64,000 bases of DNA from Yersinia vastinensis (GTDB lineage Bacteria > Pseudomonadota > Gammaproteobacteria > Enterobacterales > Enterobacteriaceae). The position numbers and the translations under genes were made by a program. Location: positions 124,001-188,000 of the forward strand of contig NZ_CACVAF010000004.1 in the NCBI RefSeq assembly GCF_902726565.1, written 5' to 3'. Below, piece by piece: positions 19,633-28,320 of this stretch. The first letter of the stretch is position 1. Each line of letters opens with the position of its first letter. A model generated the notes under the pieces. The model had not been told where the DNA came from. It made no database searches and was given only the letters and a program-made list of their open reading frames with translations.

Positions 19633-20286
19633 ATGACTGACAATAATGAATTTGATGTTGCAGATTTGCGCCGTGAATATACTCGCGGCGGTCTACGTCG
19701 TAGCGATCTAACTGAAAACCCCTTGGAATTATTTGAACGCTGGCTAAAACAAGCCTGTGAAGCTCGTCTACCGGATCCCACGGCAATGTGTGTGGCGACG
19801 GTAGATGCCAGCGGCCAGCCTTACCAGCGTATCGTGCTACTGAAACACTATGATGATAAGGGGATGGTGTTTTATACCAACTTAGGTAGTCGTAAAGCAC
19901 AGCAATTAGCTGAAAACCCACATATCAGCTTGTTATTCCCTTGGCATATGTTGGACAGGCAAGTCATTTTCCTCGGTAAAGCTGAACGGCTTTTCTCCCT
20001 TGAGGTGCTGAAGTATTTCAGCTCCCGCCCTAAAGATAGCCAGATTGGTGCGTGGGTATCCCAGCAATCTTCTCGAATTTCAGCCCGTGGCGTGCTGGAA
20101 AGTAAATTTCTCGAACTAAAACAAAAATTTCAGCATGGCGATGTCCCTCTGCCCAGTTTTTGGGGGGGATTTCGCGTCAAATTTGATTCTGTCGAGTTTT
20201 GGCAAGGCGGGGAACATCGCCTGCATGACCGTTTTATTTATCAACGGGATGCGGATGTATGGAAAATTGACCGTTTAGCCCCTTGA
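19633..20286 (+). CDS. pdxH: Pyridoxamine 5'-phosphate oxidase
   Basis: A 217-residue FMN enzyme that oxidises PNP and PMP to pyridoxal 5'-phosphate, the last step of vitamin B6 synthesis and salvage. Family blocks: [14 protein letters not shown] near the N-terminus, [19 protein letters not shown] for FMN binding, and the C-terminal [29 protein letters not shown] with the PLP-contacting Arg and His. I chose the ATG at 19633 (E. coli length 218). With pdxY 1.5 kb downstream, both B6 salvage genes flank tyrS, as in E. coli. Confidence 0.96.
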   Translation: MTDNNEFDVADLRREYTRGGLRRSDLTENPLELFERWLKQACEARLPDPTAMCVATVDASGQPYQRIVLLKHYDDKGMVFYTNLGSRKAQQLAENPHISLLFPWHMLDRQVIFLGKAERLFSLEVLKYFSSRPKDSQIGAWVSQQSSRISARGVLESKFLELKQKFQHGDVPLPSFWGGFRVKFDSVEFWQGGEHRLHDRFIYQRDADVWKIDRLAP

Positions 20287-20314
20287 GAACGACGAAATAA
20301 TTGTGGTTAAACCT

Positions 20315-20340
20315 AGCGCTCGTCCCACGAGCGCTTTATT
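20315..20340 (+). terminator. pdxH terminator
   Basis: AGCGCTCGT, loop CCC, ACGAGCGCT, then TTTATT: a perfect nine-base GC-rich stem. Confidence 0.85.
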
Positions 20341-20373
20341 CTATACCTTCCTTGAGCACCCCTCGTAAAATAC

Positions 20374-20442
20374 AATTTTTGTACCAGACAATGTTTGTCA
20401 CAGAGAATTTTTGTAGCAGACAATGTTTCGTAAAAGACAATG
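20374..20442 (+). repeat. Short tandem repeat in the tyrS leader
   Basis: AATTTTTGTACCAGACAATG (from 20374) recurs 32 bases on as AATTTTTGTAGCAGACAATG (from 20406), both followed by TTT; a third partial copy GTAAAAGACAATG ends at 20442 next to the ribosome site. See findings. Confidence 0.7.
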
Positions 20443-20451
20443 GAGTCGTTG

Positions 20452-21726
20452 ATGACCAGCAGCAACCTGATTAAACAATTGCAAGAGCGGGGCCTCGTTG
20501 CCCAGGTGACGGATGAAGACGCGTTAGCAGAGAGACTGGCGCAAGGGCCAATTTCACTGTATTGCGGTTTCGACCCTACCGCAGACAGCTTGCATTTGGG
20601 CCATCTGGTTCCGTTGTTATGCCTTAAACGTTTCCAGTTGGCGGGGCATCGTCCGGTTGCCTTGGTGGGCGGCGCTACCGGTATGATTGGTGATCCAAGT
20701 TTCAAAGCCAGCGAACGTAAGCTGAATACCGAAGATACCGTCAACGAGTGGGTTGAAAAAATTCGCCGACAGGTTTCGCCATTCCTGGATTTTGATTGCG
20801 GTGAAAACAGCGCAATTGCGGCGAATAACTACGATTGGTTTGGTGGCATGAATGTGCTGACTTTCCTGCGTGACATTGGCAAGCACTTCTCTGTGAATCA
20901 GATGATTAATAAAGAAGCGGTGAAACAGCGCTTGAACCGTGATGACAGTGGTATTTCATTCACTGAGTTCTCGTACAACTTATTACAAGCATATGATTTT
21001 GCCTGCTTGAATAAAGCTTACGGTGTTGCACTGCAAATCGGTGGTTCAGACCAATGGGGCAATATCACCTCAGGTATCGATTTGACTCGCCGTCTTCACC
21101 AACAACAGGTTTACGGCCTGACGGTGCCATTGATAACTAAAGCAGATGGTACCAAGTTTGGTAAGACCGAAGGTGGCGCGGTGTGGCTTGATCCTAAGAA
21201 AACCAGCCCTTACAAATTCTATCAGTTCTGGATCAATACTGCAGATGCTGACGTATATCGCTTCCTAAAATTCTTTACTTTCATGAGCATGGAAGAGATC
21301 AATGCGTTGGAAGAAGAAGATAAAAATAGTGGCAAAGCACCGCGAGCGCAGTATGTGTTGGCAGAGAATGTGACCGGCATGGTGCATGGCGCGGAAGGCC
21401 TTGCAGCAGCGAAACGTATCACTGATAGCTTGTTCTCCGGCAATCTACACGACATGACTGAAGCTGACTTTGCTCAGTTGGCACAAGATGGTATGCCAAC
21501 CATCGAATTGAACCGCGATGCTGATTTACAGCAAGCGCTGGTAAATGCCGAGTTGGTTCCTTCCCGTGGTCAGGCTCGTACCATGATTAACTCGAATGCG
21601 GTGGCCATCAATGGTGAGAAGCAATCAGACCCAGAATATGCTTTCACTGATGCTGACCGTCTATTTGGCCGTTACACATTATTGCGCCGTGGCAAAAAAC
21701 ATTATTGCCTGATTAGCTGGTTATAA
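20452..21726 (+). CDS. tyrS: Tyrosyl-tRNA synthetase
   Basis: A 424-residue class I aminoacyl-tRNA synthetase, the same length as E. coli TyrS. The HIGH motif appears as [11 protein letters not shown] near residue 40, the KMSKS loop as KFGKTEGG near 230, and the tyrosine-binding site includes YCGFDPT and LLQAYDF. A C-terminal S4 RNA-binding domain ([22 protein letters not shown]) holds the tRNA. I chose the ATG at 20452 with TGGAG upstream. It is essential. A strong terminator follows. Confidence 0.97.
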   Translation: MTSSNLIKQLQERGLVAQVTDEDALAERLAQGPISLYCGFDPTADSLHLGHLVPLLCLKRFQLAGHRPVALVGGATGMIGDPSFKASERKLNTEDTVNEWVEKIRRQVSPFLDFDCGENSAIAANNYDWFGGMNVLTFLRDIGKHFSVNQMINKEAVKQRLNRDDSGISFTEFSYNLLQAYDFACLNKAYGVALQIGGSDQWGNITSGIDLTRRLHQQQVYGLTVPLITKADGTKFGKTEGGAVWLDPKKTSPYKFYQFWINTADADVYRFLKFFTFMSMEEINALEEEDKNSGKAPRAQYVLAENVTGMVHGAEGLAAAKRITDSLFSGNLHDMTEADFAQLAQDGMPTIELNRDADLQQALVNAELVPSRGQARTMINSNAVAINGEKQSDPEYAFTDADRLFGRYTLLRRGKKHYCLISWL

Positions 21727-21738
21727 GAATGAAATAAG

Positions 21739-21768
21739 ATAAGGGGCAGAAATGTCCCTTATTTTTTT
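21739..21768 (+). terminator. tyrS terminator
   Basis: ATAAGGG (21739-21745), loop, CCCTTAT (21756-21762), merging into a run of seven T. Confidence 0.88.
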
Positions 21769-21797
21769 ATAAGCGCCCTTAACTTTAGGCCGTACCA

Positions 21798-22664
21798 ATG
21801 AAAAATATACTTTCGATTCAGTCACACGTTGTTTTTGGCCACGCAGGGAATAGTGCTGCTGAATTTCCTATGCGCCGGATGGGAGTTAACGTCTGGCCGT
21901 TGAATACTGTTCAGTTTTCAAATCATACCCAATATGGTCACTGGACCGGGTGTGTGATGCCAGCAAGTCATCTGACCGACATTGTGCAAGGCATTGCCGA
22001 TATTGATCGGCTGAAAGATTGTGATGCGGTATTGAGTGGCTATATTGGCTCCCCCGAACAAGGGGACCATATTCTGGCCGCCGTGGCGCGGGTAAAACAG
22101 GCCAATCCAAATGCTTGGTATTTTTGTGATCCCGTGATGGGGCACCCCGAGAAAGGCTGCATCGTCGCCCCCGGTGTTGCCGAATTCTTCTGCAAAGAAG
22201 CGTTGCCAGCCAGCGATATTATTGCGCCTAATCTGCTTGAATTAGAGCAACTCAGTGGTGTGCGGGTCGAAAATGTTGATCAGGCGGTTAAGGTGGCACG
22301 TGAACTTTGTGCTAAAGGGCCGAAAATTGTTTTGGTTAAGCACCTCAGCCGCGCCGGTTATCATGCCGACTGTTTTGAGATGTTATTGGTAACGGCTGAT
22401 GAAGCCTGGCATATCAGCCGCCCGCTGGTGGACTTTGGTGCGCGCCAACCCGTGGGTGTCGGCGATTTGACCAGTGGCTTACTGCTGGTCAATCTGTTGA
22501 AAGGCGAGCCTTTAGATAAAGCACTGGAGCATGTGACTGCCGCGGTATATGAAGTGATGCTGAAAACTCAGATGATGGGGGAGTATGAACTTCAGGTGGT
22601 TGCAGCACAGGATGCTATTGTTAGCCCATCCTGCCAATTCACTGCCAATCCTCTTAGTGTTTGA
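21798..22664 (+). CDS. pdxY: Pyridoxal kinase PdxY
   Basis: A 288-residue kinase of the ribokinase-like PdxK/PdxY family that phosphorylates pyridoxal. The N-terminus [29 protein letters not shown] binds pyridoxal; [14 protein letters not shown] and the anion-hole motif [11 protein letters not shown] with the catalytic Asp are present. E. coli PdxY is 287 residues. It is 71 bases from the tyrS stop but after its terminator, so it probably has its own promoter. Confidence 0.95.
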   Translation: MKNILSIQSHVVFGHAGNSAAEFPMRRMGVNVWPLNTVQFSNHTQYGHWTGCVMPASHLTDIVQGIADIDRLKDCDAVLSGYIGSPEQGDHILAAVARVKQANPNAWYFCDPVMGHPEKGCIVAPGVAEFFCKEALPASDIIAPNLLELEQLSGVRVENVDQAVKVARELCAKGPKIVLVKHLSRAGYHADCFEMLLVTADEAWHISRPLVDFGARQPVGVGDLTSGLLLVNLLKGEPLDKALEHVTAAVYEVMLKTQMMGEYELQVVAAQDAIVSPSCQFTANPLSV

Positions 22665-22752
22665 TGTCGCTGGGGTCGAGTGAACTAAGCGTCAGCAAAT
22701 TAGTTCAGTTCGCGCCTGCGATAACACCAAATCTAAGCTGCCATTTATATCA

Positions 22753-22775
22753 AGCGCCCTTTTAATAAGGGCGCT
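22753..22775. terminator. Terminator between pdxY and gstA
   Basis: AGCGCCCTT (22753-22761), loop TTAAT, AAGGGCGCT (22767-22775), a perfect stem between convergent genes. Confidence 0.75.
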
Positions 22776-22791
22776 GTTATCATCTACAGTT

Positions 22792-23400
22792 TTATTTCTT
22801 TGGGTCTTCTGCCGCTAAAGCCGCTTTTACTGCAGGGCGTTCAGCTACATGAGCCATATATTGGTCTAAATGGCTGCGCTGTTTAATATCCAGTTTCAGT
22901 GCATTTGCCCAGCGGGTAACGGTAAATAGATAAGCATCAGCCACACTGAATTTTGTGCCCAGCAGATACTTATGCTGCGCTAATACGCTGTCTACATAAC
23001 TGAATTGCTTATCCAGCCGTTCACGCGCGATAGCTTTATACTCGTCAGGCGTTTTAGGGTTAAACAGAGGGCTGAAACCTTTATGCAGTTCCGTCGCAAT
23101 GAAGTTTAACCACTCGATGGCATGATAACGGGAAAGGGTGCCTGGAGGAGCTATCAGGTGGCGATCCGGCTTTTGATCTGCCAGATATTGCACGATAGCA
23201 ACACCTTCAGTTAATAGGCTGCCATCATCGAGCAGTAGTGCGGGGACTTGTCCTTTTGGGTTGATGCTTAAATAGTCTTTACCCGTTTCAGTTACTTTGG
23301 TGGCCAGATCGACACTTTCAATACTAAAATCTAATCCTGCTTCACGTAATACGATATGTGGAGATAAAGAACAGGCGCCGGGTTTATAGAACAATTTCAT
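22792..23400 (-). CDS. gstA: Glutathione S-transferase GstA
   Basis: A 202-residue beta-class bacterial glutathione transferase. Cys10 in [11 protein letters not shown] is the residue that can form a mixed disulfide with glutathione; the thioredoxin-like half runs to about residue 80 ([26 protein letters not shown]) and the helical half follows. I chose the ATG at 23400 (AAGGAG six bases upstream) over an in-frame GTG one codon earlier. It conjugates or reduces electrophiles and fits functionally with nemA/gloA, though it is not in their operon. Confidence 0.95.
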   Translation of the reverse strand: MKLFYKPGACSLSPHIVLREAGLDFSIESVDLATKVTETGKDYLSINPKGQVPALLLDDGSLLTEGVAIVQYLADQKPDRHLIAPPGTLSRYHAIEWLNFIATELHKGFSPLFNPKTPDEYKAIARERLDKQFSYVDSVLAQHKYLLGTKFSVADAYLFTVTRWANALKLDIKQRSHLDQYMAHVAERPAVKAALAAEDPKK

Positions 23401-23553
23401 CACAAACTCCTTGAGTTTCGCATTGAAAGGAAAACGCTTCCTTAATCCTAAGGCAGACGAGAGAAAAATGCAGCTAGTGGCGTAATATAATTGTGTGGAA
23501 AGCGAGAGTGGTATAGAAGCTAACGTGGTGTAAGAAATAAAGTATCAGGTTAC

Positions 23554-23574
23554 GGCGGAGAATATTTCCCCGCC
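23554..23574. other. Hairpin downstream of yjbD
   Basis: GGCGG (23554-23558) pairs with CCGCC (23570-23574), with further partial pairing inside. It lies 43 bases beyond the yjbD stop and may end its transcript. Confidence 0.35.
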
Positions 23575-23616
23575 ATAGGTTATCCATGACAGTTATTTTC
23601 TGTCAGTAGAAATCAG

Positions 23617-23880
23617 TTACCGTGGTGGGCGAGTGCTGATAGATGCAGACCAGCTAAAAGTGGTGGTGCTTGGTGCTGTTTTTTTGGTTTTTCTTTCGAC
23701 GCGGGTTAATTTGGCGATTTGTTCTCTGGCGTTCATTATTTTTTCTATGGCTTCGTCTTTAACTTTGTTTTGTTCTGAATTGGTTAATGCTCTTCCTAAA
23801 TTGATTCTGGCTTTATCAAGTTGTGTTTTGACGTCACGTTGCTCACTTTCGGTCATTTCTTTTAATGTCAGCTTTTTCAT
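23617..23880 (-). CDS. yjbD: DUF3811 protein, YjbD-like
   Basis: An 87-residue charged, probably cytoplasmic protein. Residues 5-60 (LKEMTESEQRDVKTQLDKARINLGRALTNSEQNKVKDEAIEKI) are a helical segment matching E. coli YjbD (KEMTEREQRELKTLLDRARIAHGRVLTNSE), and the C-terminus FSWSASISTRPPR matches YjbD FSWSANTPTRGRR. The function is unknown. E. coli yjbD lies elsewhere on the chromosome, so this position is specific to this lineage. Confidence 0.78.
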   Translation of the reverse strand: MKKLTLKEMTESEQRDVKTQLDKARINLGRALTNSEQNKVKDEAIEKIMNAREQIAKLTRVERKTKKTAPSTTTFSWSASISTRPPR

Positions 23881-24009
23881 TTTTTTTGCCTTGTTTGCAT
23901 CAGTCCTACACAGTGTACAACCTTATTCAGCGCGGGGATGTAAGAGATTGCGATCTGGGCGACATTAATCACGATAAAAGCCTGTTAGCCATTTCCAAAT
24001 GAGGAAACG

Positions 24010-24045
24010 AACGCCGCTCTGCGGAATATCCGACAAAGCGGCGTT
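24010..24045. terminator. Hairpin downstream of yohC
   Basis: AACGCCGCT (24010-24018) pairs with AGCGGCGTT (24037-24045), with an inner CGG/CCG stem in the loop. T-runs are lacking; a terminator role for yohC is likely but not certain. Confidence 0.5.
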
Positions 24046-24069
24046 GTCGTGTCGAGAAGATGATGTGTA

Positions 24070-24660
24070 TTAGAGCAATCGCGAGCCGTAGCCCCACAGC
24101 AAGACGGTTAGACCAAGGAGTAACTCTAATACCAACACACCGATGGCAAATGTGGAGCCAGAAAAGATAAAACCTTCCTGCCGGTCAATATTCAGGAAGG
24201 TTGGAATTCCTAGATACATCAAATAACCGGAATAGCATAGGGCGACGATACCAACGAATAGACACAGCCAGATGATGGGGTAGAGCGCCACTATACCGGC
24301 TAAAAATAGAGGGGTTGCAGCATAACCGGCGAATAAAGTACAACTTTGCCAACTGGGGCGGCTTTCATAGCGGCGAGCCATCCAGTAAATCACGCGCCCC
24401 ATCAGGGCGACAGCAGCCAGAATTAGCACATAGAAAATAATGGCGGAATAGAGCGCGGTAAAGGGGGACAACTTGATGGTCTGTCCATCACCAAAATTCC
24501 AGCCTACCTGAGTGGTGCCGATAAAAGCACAAATCACCGGAATAGCCGCCATCAATAGAACATGATGAGCGTATAAGTGCTGAATACTTTCGCCCTCACG
24601 TTTGATCTGCTGCAATTCCTGACTGGGATGGGTCAGAAGCCCCCAAACATGGTTGATCAT
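24070..24660 (-). CDS. yohC: Yip1-family inner-membrane protein YohC
   Basis: A 196-residue membrane protein with five hydrophobic segments from about residue 32 to the end. It is close to E. coli YohC (195 residues): NHVWGLLTHPSQE, HHVLLMAAIPVICAFIGTTQ, FAGYAATPLFLAG and YLGIPTFLN are shared blocks. The family is Yip1/DUF1282; the function is unknown. It has a near-perfect ribosome site (AGGAGGTGA). E. coli yohC is at another chromosomal place. Confidence 0.88.
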   Translation of the reverse strand: MINHVWGLLTHPSQELQQIKREGESIQHLYAHHVLLMAAIPVICAFIGTTQVGWNFGDGQTIKLSPFTALYSAIIFYVLILAAVALMGRVIYWMARRYESRPSWQSCTLFAGYAATPLFLAGIVALYPIIWLCLFVGIVALCYSGYLMYLGIPTFLNIDRQEGFIFSGSTFAIGVLVLELLLGLTVLLWGYGSRLL

Positions 24661-24888
24661 ACGTCACCTCCTTGCCCGCCATCGACCGCAGATAACAGAC
24701 AAATATCATCCTCATGGATTTGCAGGATGGGGTTGAACACCACACGGCCTAAGATCAGTATAGTTTGTTTTTTGTTCACCCATAATGTGATGGTGTTCAC
24801 GTTGAATTCAGGCGCAGTGGTATCACTGATGTAAATGCATAAGATAACTTATCAGCTTTGATGCAGATTTTAATCACGGGAGCAGCAC

Positions 24889-25245
24889 ATGGGGATTCAG
24901 GGAAATGATAGTCGGATCGACAATATAGAATTTGCCGTCAGTGATATTGCCCGGTCGAAAGATTTTTATGGCGGGGTCTTCAATTGGAAATTTACCGATT
25001 ACGGGCCAAGATATTGTGAATTTACAGATGGTCGACTGACAGGGGGCTTGACCACGCTGAGTGAAGTTCAACCTAATGGTGGGCCGCTAATTATTCTGTA
25101 TGCCGATAATTTGGAACAGACACAACAACGTCTGGAAGAGGCCGGGGCGACGATAGTGCTGCCCATTTTCGCTTTCCCGGGTGGGCGACGTTTCCACTTT
25201 ACTGATCCAGATGGTTATCAGTTGGCGGTATGGTCAGATAACTAG
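24889..25245 (+). CDS. VOC-superfamily (glyoxalase/bleomycin-resistance fold) protein
   Basis: A 118-residue single-domain vicinal-oxygen-chelate protein. Two beta-alpha-beta modules are visible: IDNIEFAVSDIARSKDFYGGVFNWKFTDYG and QTQQRLEEAGATIVLPIFAFPGGRRFHFTDPDGYQLAVWSDN. The second ends in the family motif FTDPDGYQLAVW with a metal-type acidic neighbour, but the first module lacks the usual ligand His, so it may be a binding protein rather than an enzyme. The substrate is unknown. GGGAG precedes the ATG. It is divergent from yohC. Confidence 0.8.
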   Translation: MGIQGNDSRIDNIEFAVSDIARSKDFYGGVFNWKFTDYGPRYCEFTDGRLTGGLTTLSEVQPNGGPLIILYADNLEQTQQRLEEAGATIVLPIFAFPGGRRFHFTDPDGYQLAVWSDN

Positions 25246-25269
25246 TCAATCAAAGAGTATTCTAAAAAG

Positions 25270-25298
25270 AAAAACCGCCAATAAATGGCGGTTTTTTT
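25270..25298. terminator. Bidirectional terminator between VOC gene and dtpA
   Basis: AAAAACCGCCA, loop ATAAA, TGGCGGTTTTTTT: a GC stem flanked by A and T runs serves both convergent genes. Confidence 0.92.
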
Positions 25299-25323
25299 AT
25301 GTCAGACAGTCGTCATATGCTCG

Positions 25324-26850
25324 TTATGCCGCAGTGGCAGGTGTAGCTTTTTTGCTGTCGCTTGGTGCTAATGTCATGCGGTACAGTTTTGGTGCAGTCA
25401 GCATCATCAGTACGGCGATGATGGCGGTGACAATACCAATTTGCATAAACACATGGCTGTAGATAGCCAGTGATGCATGAGCGTCAGTGATATCACTTGG
25501 TACCGCAGTTAATGCCGCGACTTTACCTGCGATCAGGGCTGCAGCCGCAGTGGTCAGGAACCATGACCCCATGATGAAGCCCATTAAACGCTGAGGAACC
25601 AACTGTGCGACCATCGCCAGACCCAGACCTGAAATCATCAACTCGCCAATACTTTGTAATGCGTAGCTCAAAATCAGCCAGTTAACGGAGACAATACCGT
25701 GTTCGTTGGCGAAGCTGGCACCCCATGGTAAGACCAAGAATGCTGCAGAGCAGAGCACCATGCCGAAAGCAAACTTATGCGGCATCGGTAGGCGGTCGCC
25801 CATTTTGTTATAGATTGCAGCCAAAATCGGGCTGGCAACCATGATCCAGAATGGGTTCAGTGCCTGATATTGTTCTGGTTCAAAGGCAATGCCAAAGATT
25901 GAATGTTCCACGTTGTGGATAGCAAAGAAGTTCAGTGAAGTTGGCATCTGGCTGTACAGCACAAAGAATACCACCGCTTCTAACATCAACAGGAAGGCTA
26001 CAATCATTCTGCGGCGCGCAGTCCCATGCAGAGAGAACGTTTCTTTGGCAAAGATAAAGATAATACCTAGAGAAACCAGCGCCAGCGCCCAACGTGCAAC
26101 GATTTGGTTATGCAACAACCAGCTAGACAGGGTAACCAGCGCGACAACACCGACCAGAACCATCAGCAATTTCTTAAACTGTAATGGTGCAAAGTCAGGT
26201 TTAGAACCTTGGTTTTTCACCCATTTACGGCAGAACCAGAAGTTCACCAAGGTAATCAGCATCCCAACAACGCTCAGAGAGAACGCGACACTCCAGCCAT
26301 ATTTTGCGGCTAACCATGGTGTTGCCAGCATAGAGAAGAACGAACCGATATTGACGGACATATAGTACATAGTGAATGCACCGTCCAAACGCGGATCATC
26401 TTTGTTATAGCAGGTTGAGAGCAGGGAGGATGGGTTCGCTTTGAACAAACCATTACCAACTGCAATGGTCGCCATACCCAGATAAACCCAGAAAATGTCA
26501 TGGCCTGAATAGGCTATCATGGCATAACCGACAGCCAGAGTGAGTGCACCAAGCACGATGACGCGTTTCGCACCGAGAACTTTATCACCTAACCAGCCGC
26601 CGATGGCAACAAAGCCATACACCAAGGCGCTGAAAGAAGAGAATAAGGTGATGGAATCGGCTTCGCTCATCCCGAGCATTTTTACCAGATAAACGGCCAT
26701 GATCCCTTGTAGGCCGTAGTAACCAAAGCGCTCCCAAAGCTCTATCGAGAAGATCAGGTAAAACGCTTTCGGTTGTTTGAAAGCATTCATACTGATGCTT
26801 TCAGGTTGCTCACTGTTTGGTGGTTGTTGACTGTTGTTTGCTGTTGACAC
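25324..26850 (-). CDS. dtpA: Dipeptide/tripeptide permease DtpA (POT family)
   Basis: A 508-residue proton-coupled oligopeptide transporter with about fourteen hydrophobic segments. The proton/peptide motif [15 protein letters not shown] (ExxERFxYY) is in the first helix, and [15 protein letters not shown] is the PTR2 signature. I chose the GTG at 26850 because the E. coli protein begins at the same place (MSTAN...) and AGAGGT lies four bases upstream; another GTG is six codons earlier. The leader carries two hairpin-forming dyads (26871-26888, 26903-26917). It imports di- and tripeptides, including cell-wall-derived peptides. Confidence 0.95.
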   Translation of the reverse strand: MSTANNSQQPPNSEQPESISMNAFKQPKAFYLIFSIELWERFGYYGLQGIMAVYLVKMLGMSEADSITLFSSFSALVYGFVAIGGWLGDKVLGAKRVIVLGALTLAVGYAMIAYSGHDIFWVYLGMATIAVGNGLFKANPSSLLSTCYNKDDPRLDGAFTMYYMSVNIGSFFSMLATPWLAAKYGWSVAFSLSVVGMLITLVNFWFCRKWVKNQGSKPDFAPLQFKKLLMVLVGVVALVTLSSWLLHNQIVARWALALVSLGIIFIFAKETFSLHGTARRRMIVAFLLMLEAVVFFVLYSQMPTSLNFFAIHNVEHSIFGIAFEPEQYQALNPFWIMVASPILAAIYNKMGDRLPMPHKFAFGMVLCSAAFLVLPWGASFANEHGIVSVNWLILSYALQSIGELMISGLGLAMVAQLVPQRLMGFIMGSWFLTTAAAALIAGKVAALTAVPSDITDAHASLAIYSHVFMQIGIVTAIIAVLMMLTAPKLYRMTLAPSDSKKATPATAA

Positions 26851-27388
26851 GGGGACCTCTGTTTTCACTACCTGTCATAAATGACAGGAAATACAAAAGT
26901 GAATGCCATAACGGCATCCTTTTGCGTTGTTATAAGATGTTTAGCGGCGGTTAATGTTCACTATCTTTGTCAACGAGACAAGGGTTTTGTAATGTTCTGT
27001 TACATATATCTTAGTCATCAGAATATAACCATGTTGCAAATGTTATGCAGTATTAACGTTTATGTTTTAGCGATTTGGCGAATTTTTGTTTTGATTAAAA
27101 GCTGAACTGATTTTATTTAGTGATATATTCTGCTATTTCGTTAATTTACGGTTCATATGGTTACCTGTATGTGAATAACCAAACCAATATTGTGCTTATA
27201 TGGAAAACTCTGAAACTATCCAAAATTAGGTTGAATGTTAACCAGTAGCAAATCTGTATTGAATAGCAAACTGAGACTCGGCTCAAAGAGTTGTGTAAAT
27301 TTTTCGGCGAAAAAAGCCAATAAGGTAAAAACATGTGGCGCAAGTGCGGTGATATACTGCCTGCCATGATGAAAAACTGAGTATCTGT
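26851..27388. other. Divergent dtpA/LysR intergenic region
   Basis: This 538-base AT-rich region holds the dtpA leader with its two dyads and the promoter of the LysR gene. From about 26920 to 27388 I see no ORF of credible length and no clear terminator; short inverted repeats near 27157-27181 (GGTTA...TAACC) are the only structure. The region is long enough for several regulator sites. Confidence 0.5.
26871..26888. promoter_or_regulatory. Perfect dyad next to the dtpA start
   Basis: CCTGTCAT-AA-ATGACAGG is a perfect 8-2-8 inverted repeat 21-38 bases upstream of the chosen GTG start. A second small dyad, ATGCC-ATAAC-GGCAT, is at 26903-26917. Confidence 0.6.
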
Positions 27389-28294
27389 ATGGATATCAAA
27401 CAACTTATCTATCTGTGCAATCTAGAGCGCGAACGGCATTTTGGCCGTGCGGCTGAGGCCAGTTTTGTCAGCCAACCCACATTGTCAATGCGTTTGAAAA
27501 ATCTGGAACGCGAGTTGGGGGTTGCATTGATCAATCGCGGTAATAACTTTGAAGGATTTACTGCTGAAGGTGAGCGAGTTTTGGCTTGGGCAAGAGAGAT
27601 TGTTTCTGTCTATCAAGGATTAAAGCTGGAAGTTGAGTCACTTAAAAATGGGCTGAATGGTACGCTGCGTATTGGCGTCGTACCACAATGCAGCATTTCA
27701 CTAGCTCGGTTGCTGAAAAATGCCAGTGAACGCTACCCCCATCTGGACTTTCGGGTTGCCGTATTAAGTGCAGATCAATTACTGGAGGCCCTGACGGGTC
27801 ACTCAGTTGATGTGGGCATTGGTTTTTTTGAACTTAACACGCTCAATGAATTACATTTTCAGGCGCAACCATTAGTTGATAGAGGGATTGATGTCGTTTT
27901 TCATCCCGACCATTTCCCTGAATTGATCGGAACTGAACCGCTGACATTAGCGCAAACGGCAGCATTACCGCTCTGCCTGACGGAACCAAGTCGATACTTC
28001 CGCCGTTATCTGGACAACCATTTTCGCGACGCTGATTTGCCGTTGCACGTTAGGATGGAAAGCACCTCTATTTTTCAGTTGCTGCAAGGCATTTTTGTCG
28101 GATTAGGCTGTGGTTTATTCCCTCAAGGGAGTTTGCTGGACGCGATGTCTCCTGCGCTACAGCGGCGGCCAGTCGATATCCCTAAAATGAACCGACATGC
28201 TGCGGTAGTGGTGGCTGAACCAGGGCGGGTGACACCACTGGCCCAGCATTTCTTTGATGTGGCCAAAGAGTGGCTGTCCACCCACGAAGTTTAA
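27389..28294 (+). CDS. LysR-family transcriptional regulator, unassigned
   Basis: A 301-residue LysR-type regulator. The N-terminal helix-turn-helix is CNLERERHFGRAAEASFVSQPTLSMRLKNLEREL (about 10-43), with the unusual INRGNNFEGFTAEGERVLAWAREI following where the wing and linker helix lie. The effector domain runs from about residue 90. I do not recognise it as a named E. coli regulator; the start resembles OxyR-like proteins, but the OxyR redox cysteines are not evident. It converges with the AhpD-like gene at 28321, leaving 26 bases, so it is not its classic divergent partner. The target is unknown. Confidence 0.85.
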   Translation: MDIKQLIYLCNLERERHFGRAAEASFVSQPTLSMRLKNLERELGVALINRGNNFEGFTAEGERVLAWAREIVSVYQGLKLEVESLKNGLNGTLRIGVVPQCSISLARLLKNASERYPHLDFRVAVLSADQLLEALTGHSVDVGIGFFELNTLNELHFQAQPLVDRGIDVVFHPDHFPELIGTEPLTLAQTAALPLCLTEPSRYFRRYLDNHFRDADLPLHVRMESTSIFQLLQGIFVGLGCGLFPQGSLLDAMSPALQRRPVDIPKMNRHAAVVVAEPGRVTPLAQHFFDVAKEWLSTHEV

Positions 28295-28320
28295 TGGCCG
28301 AGTTGATGGTCGGTAAGCCT

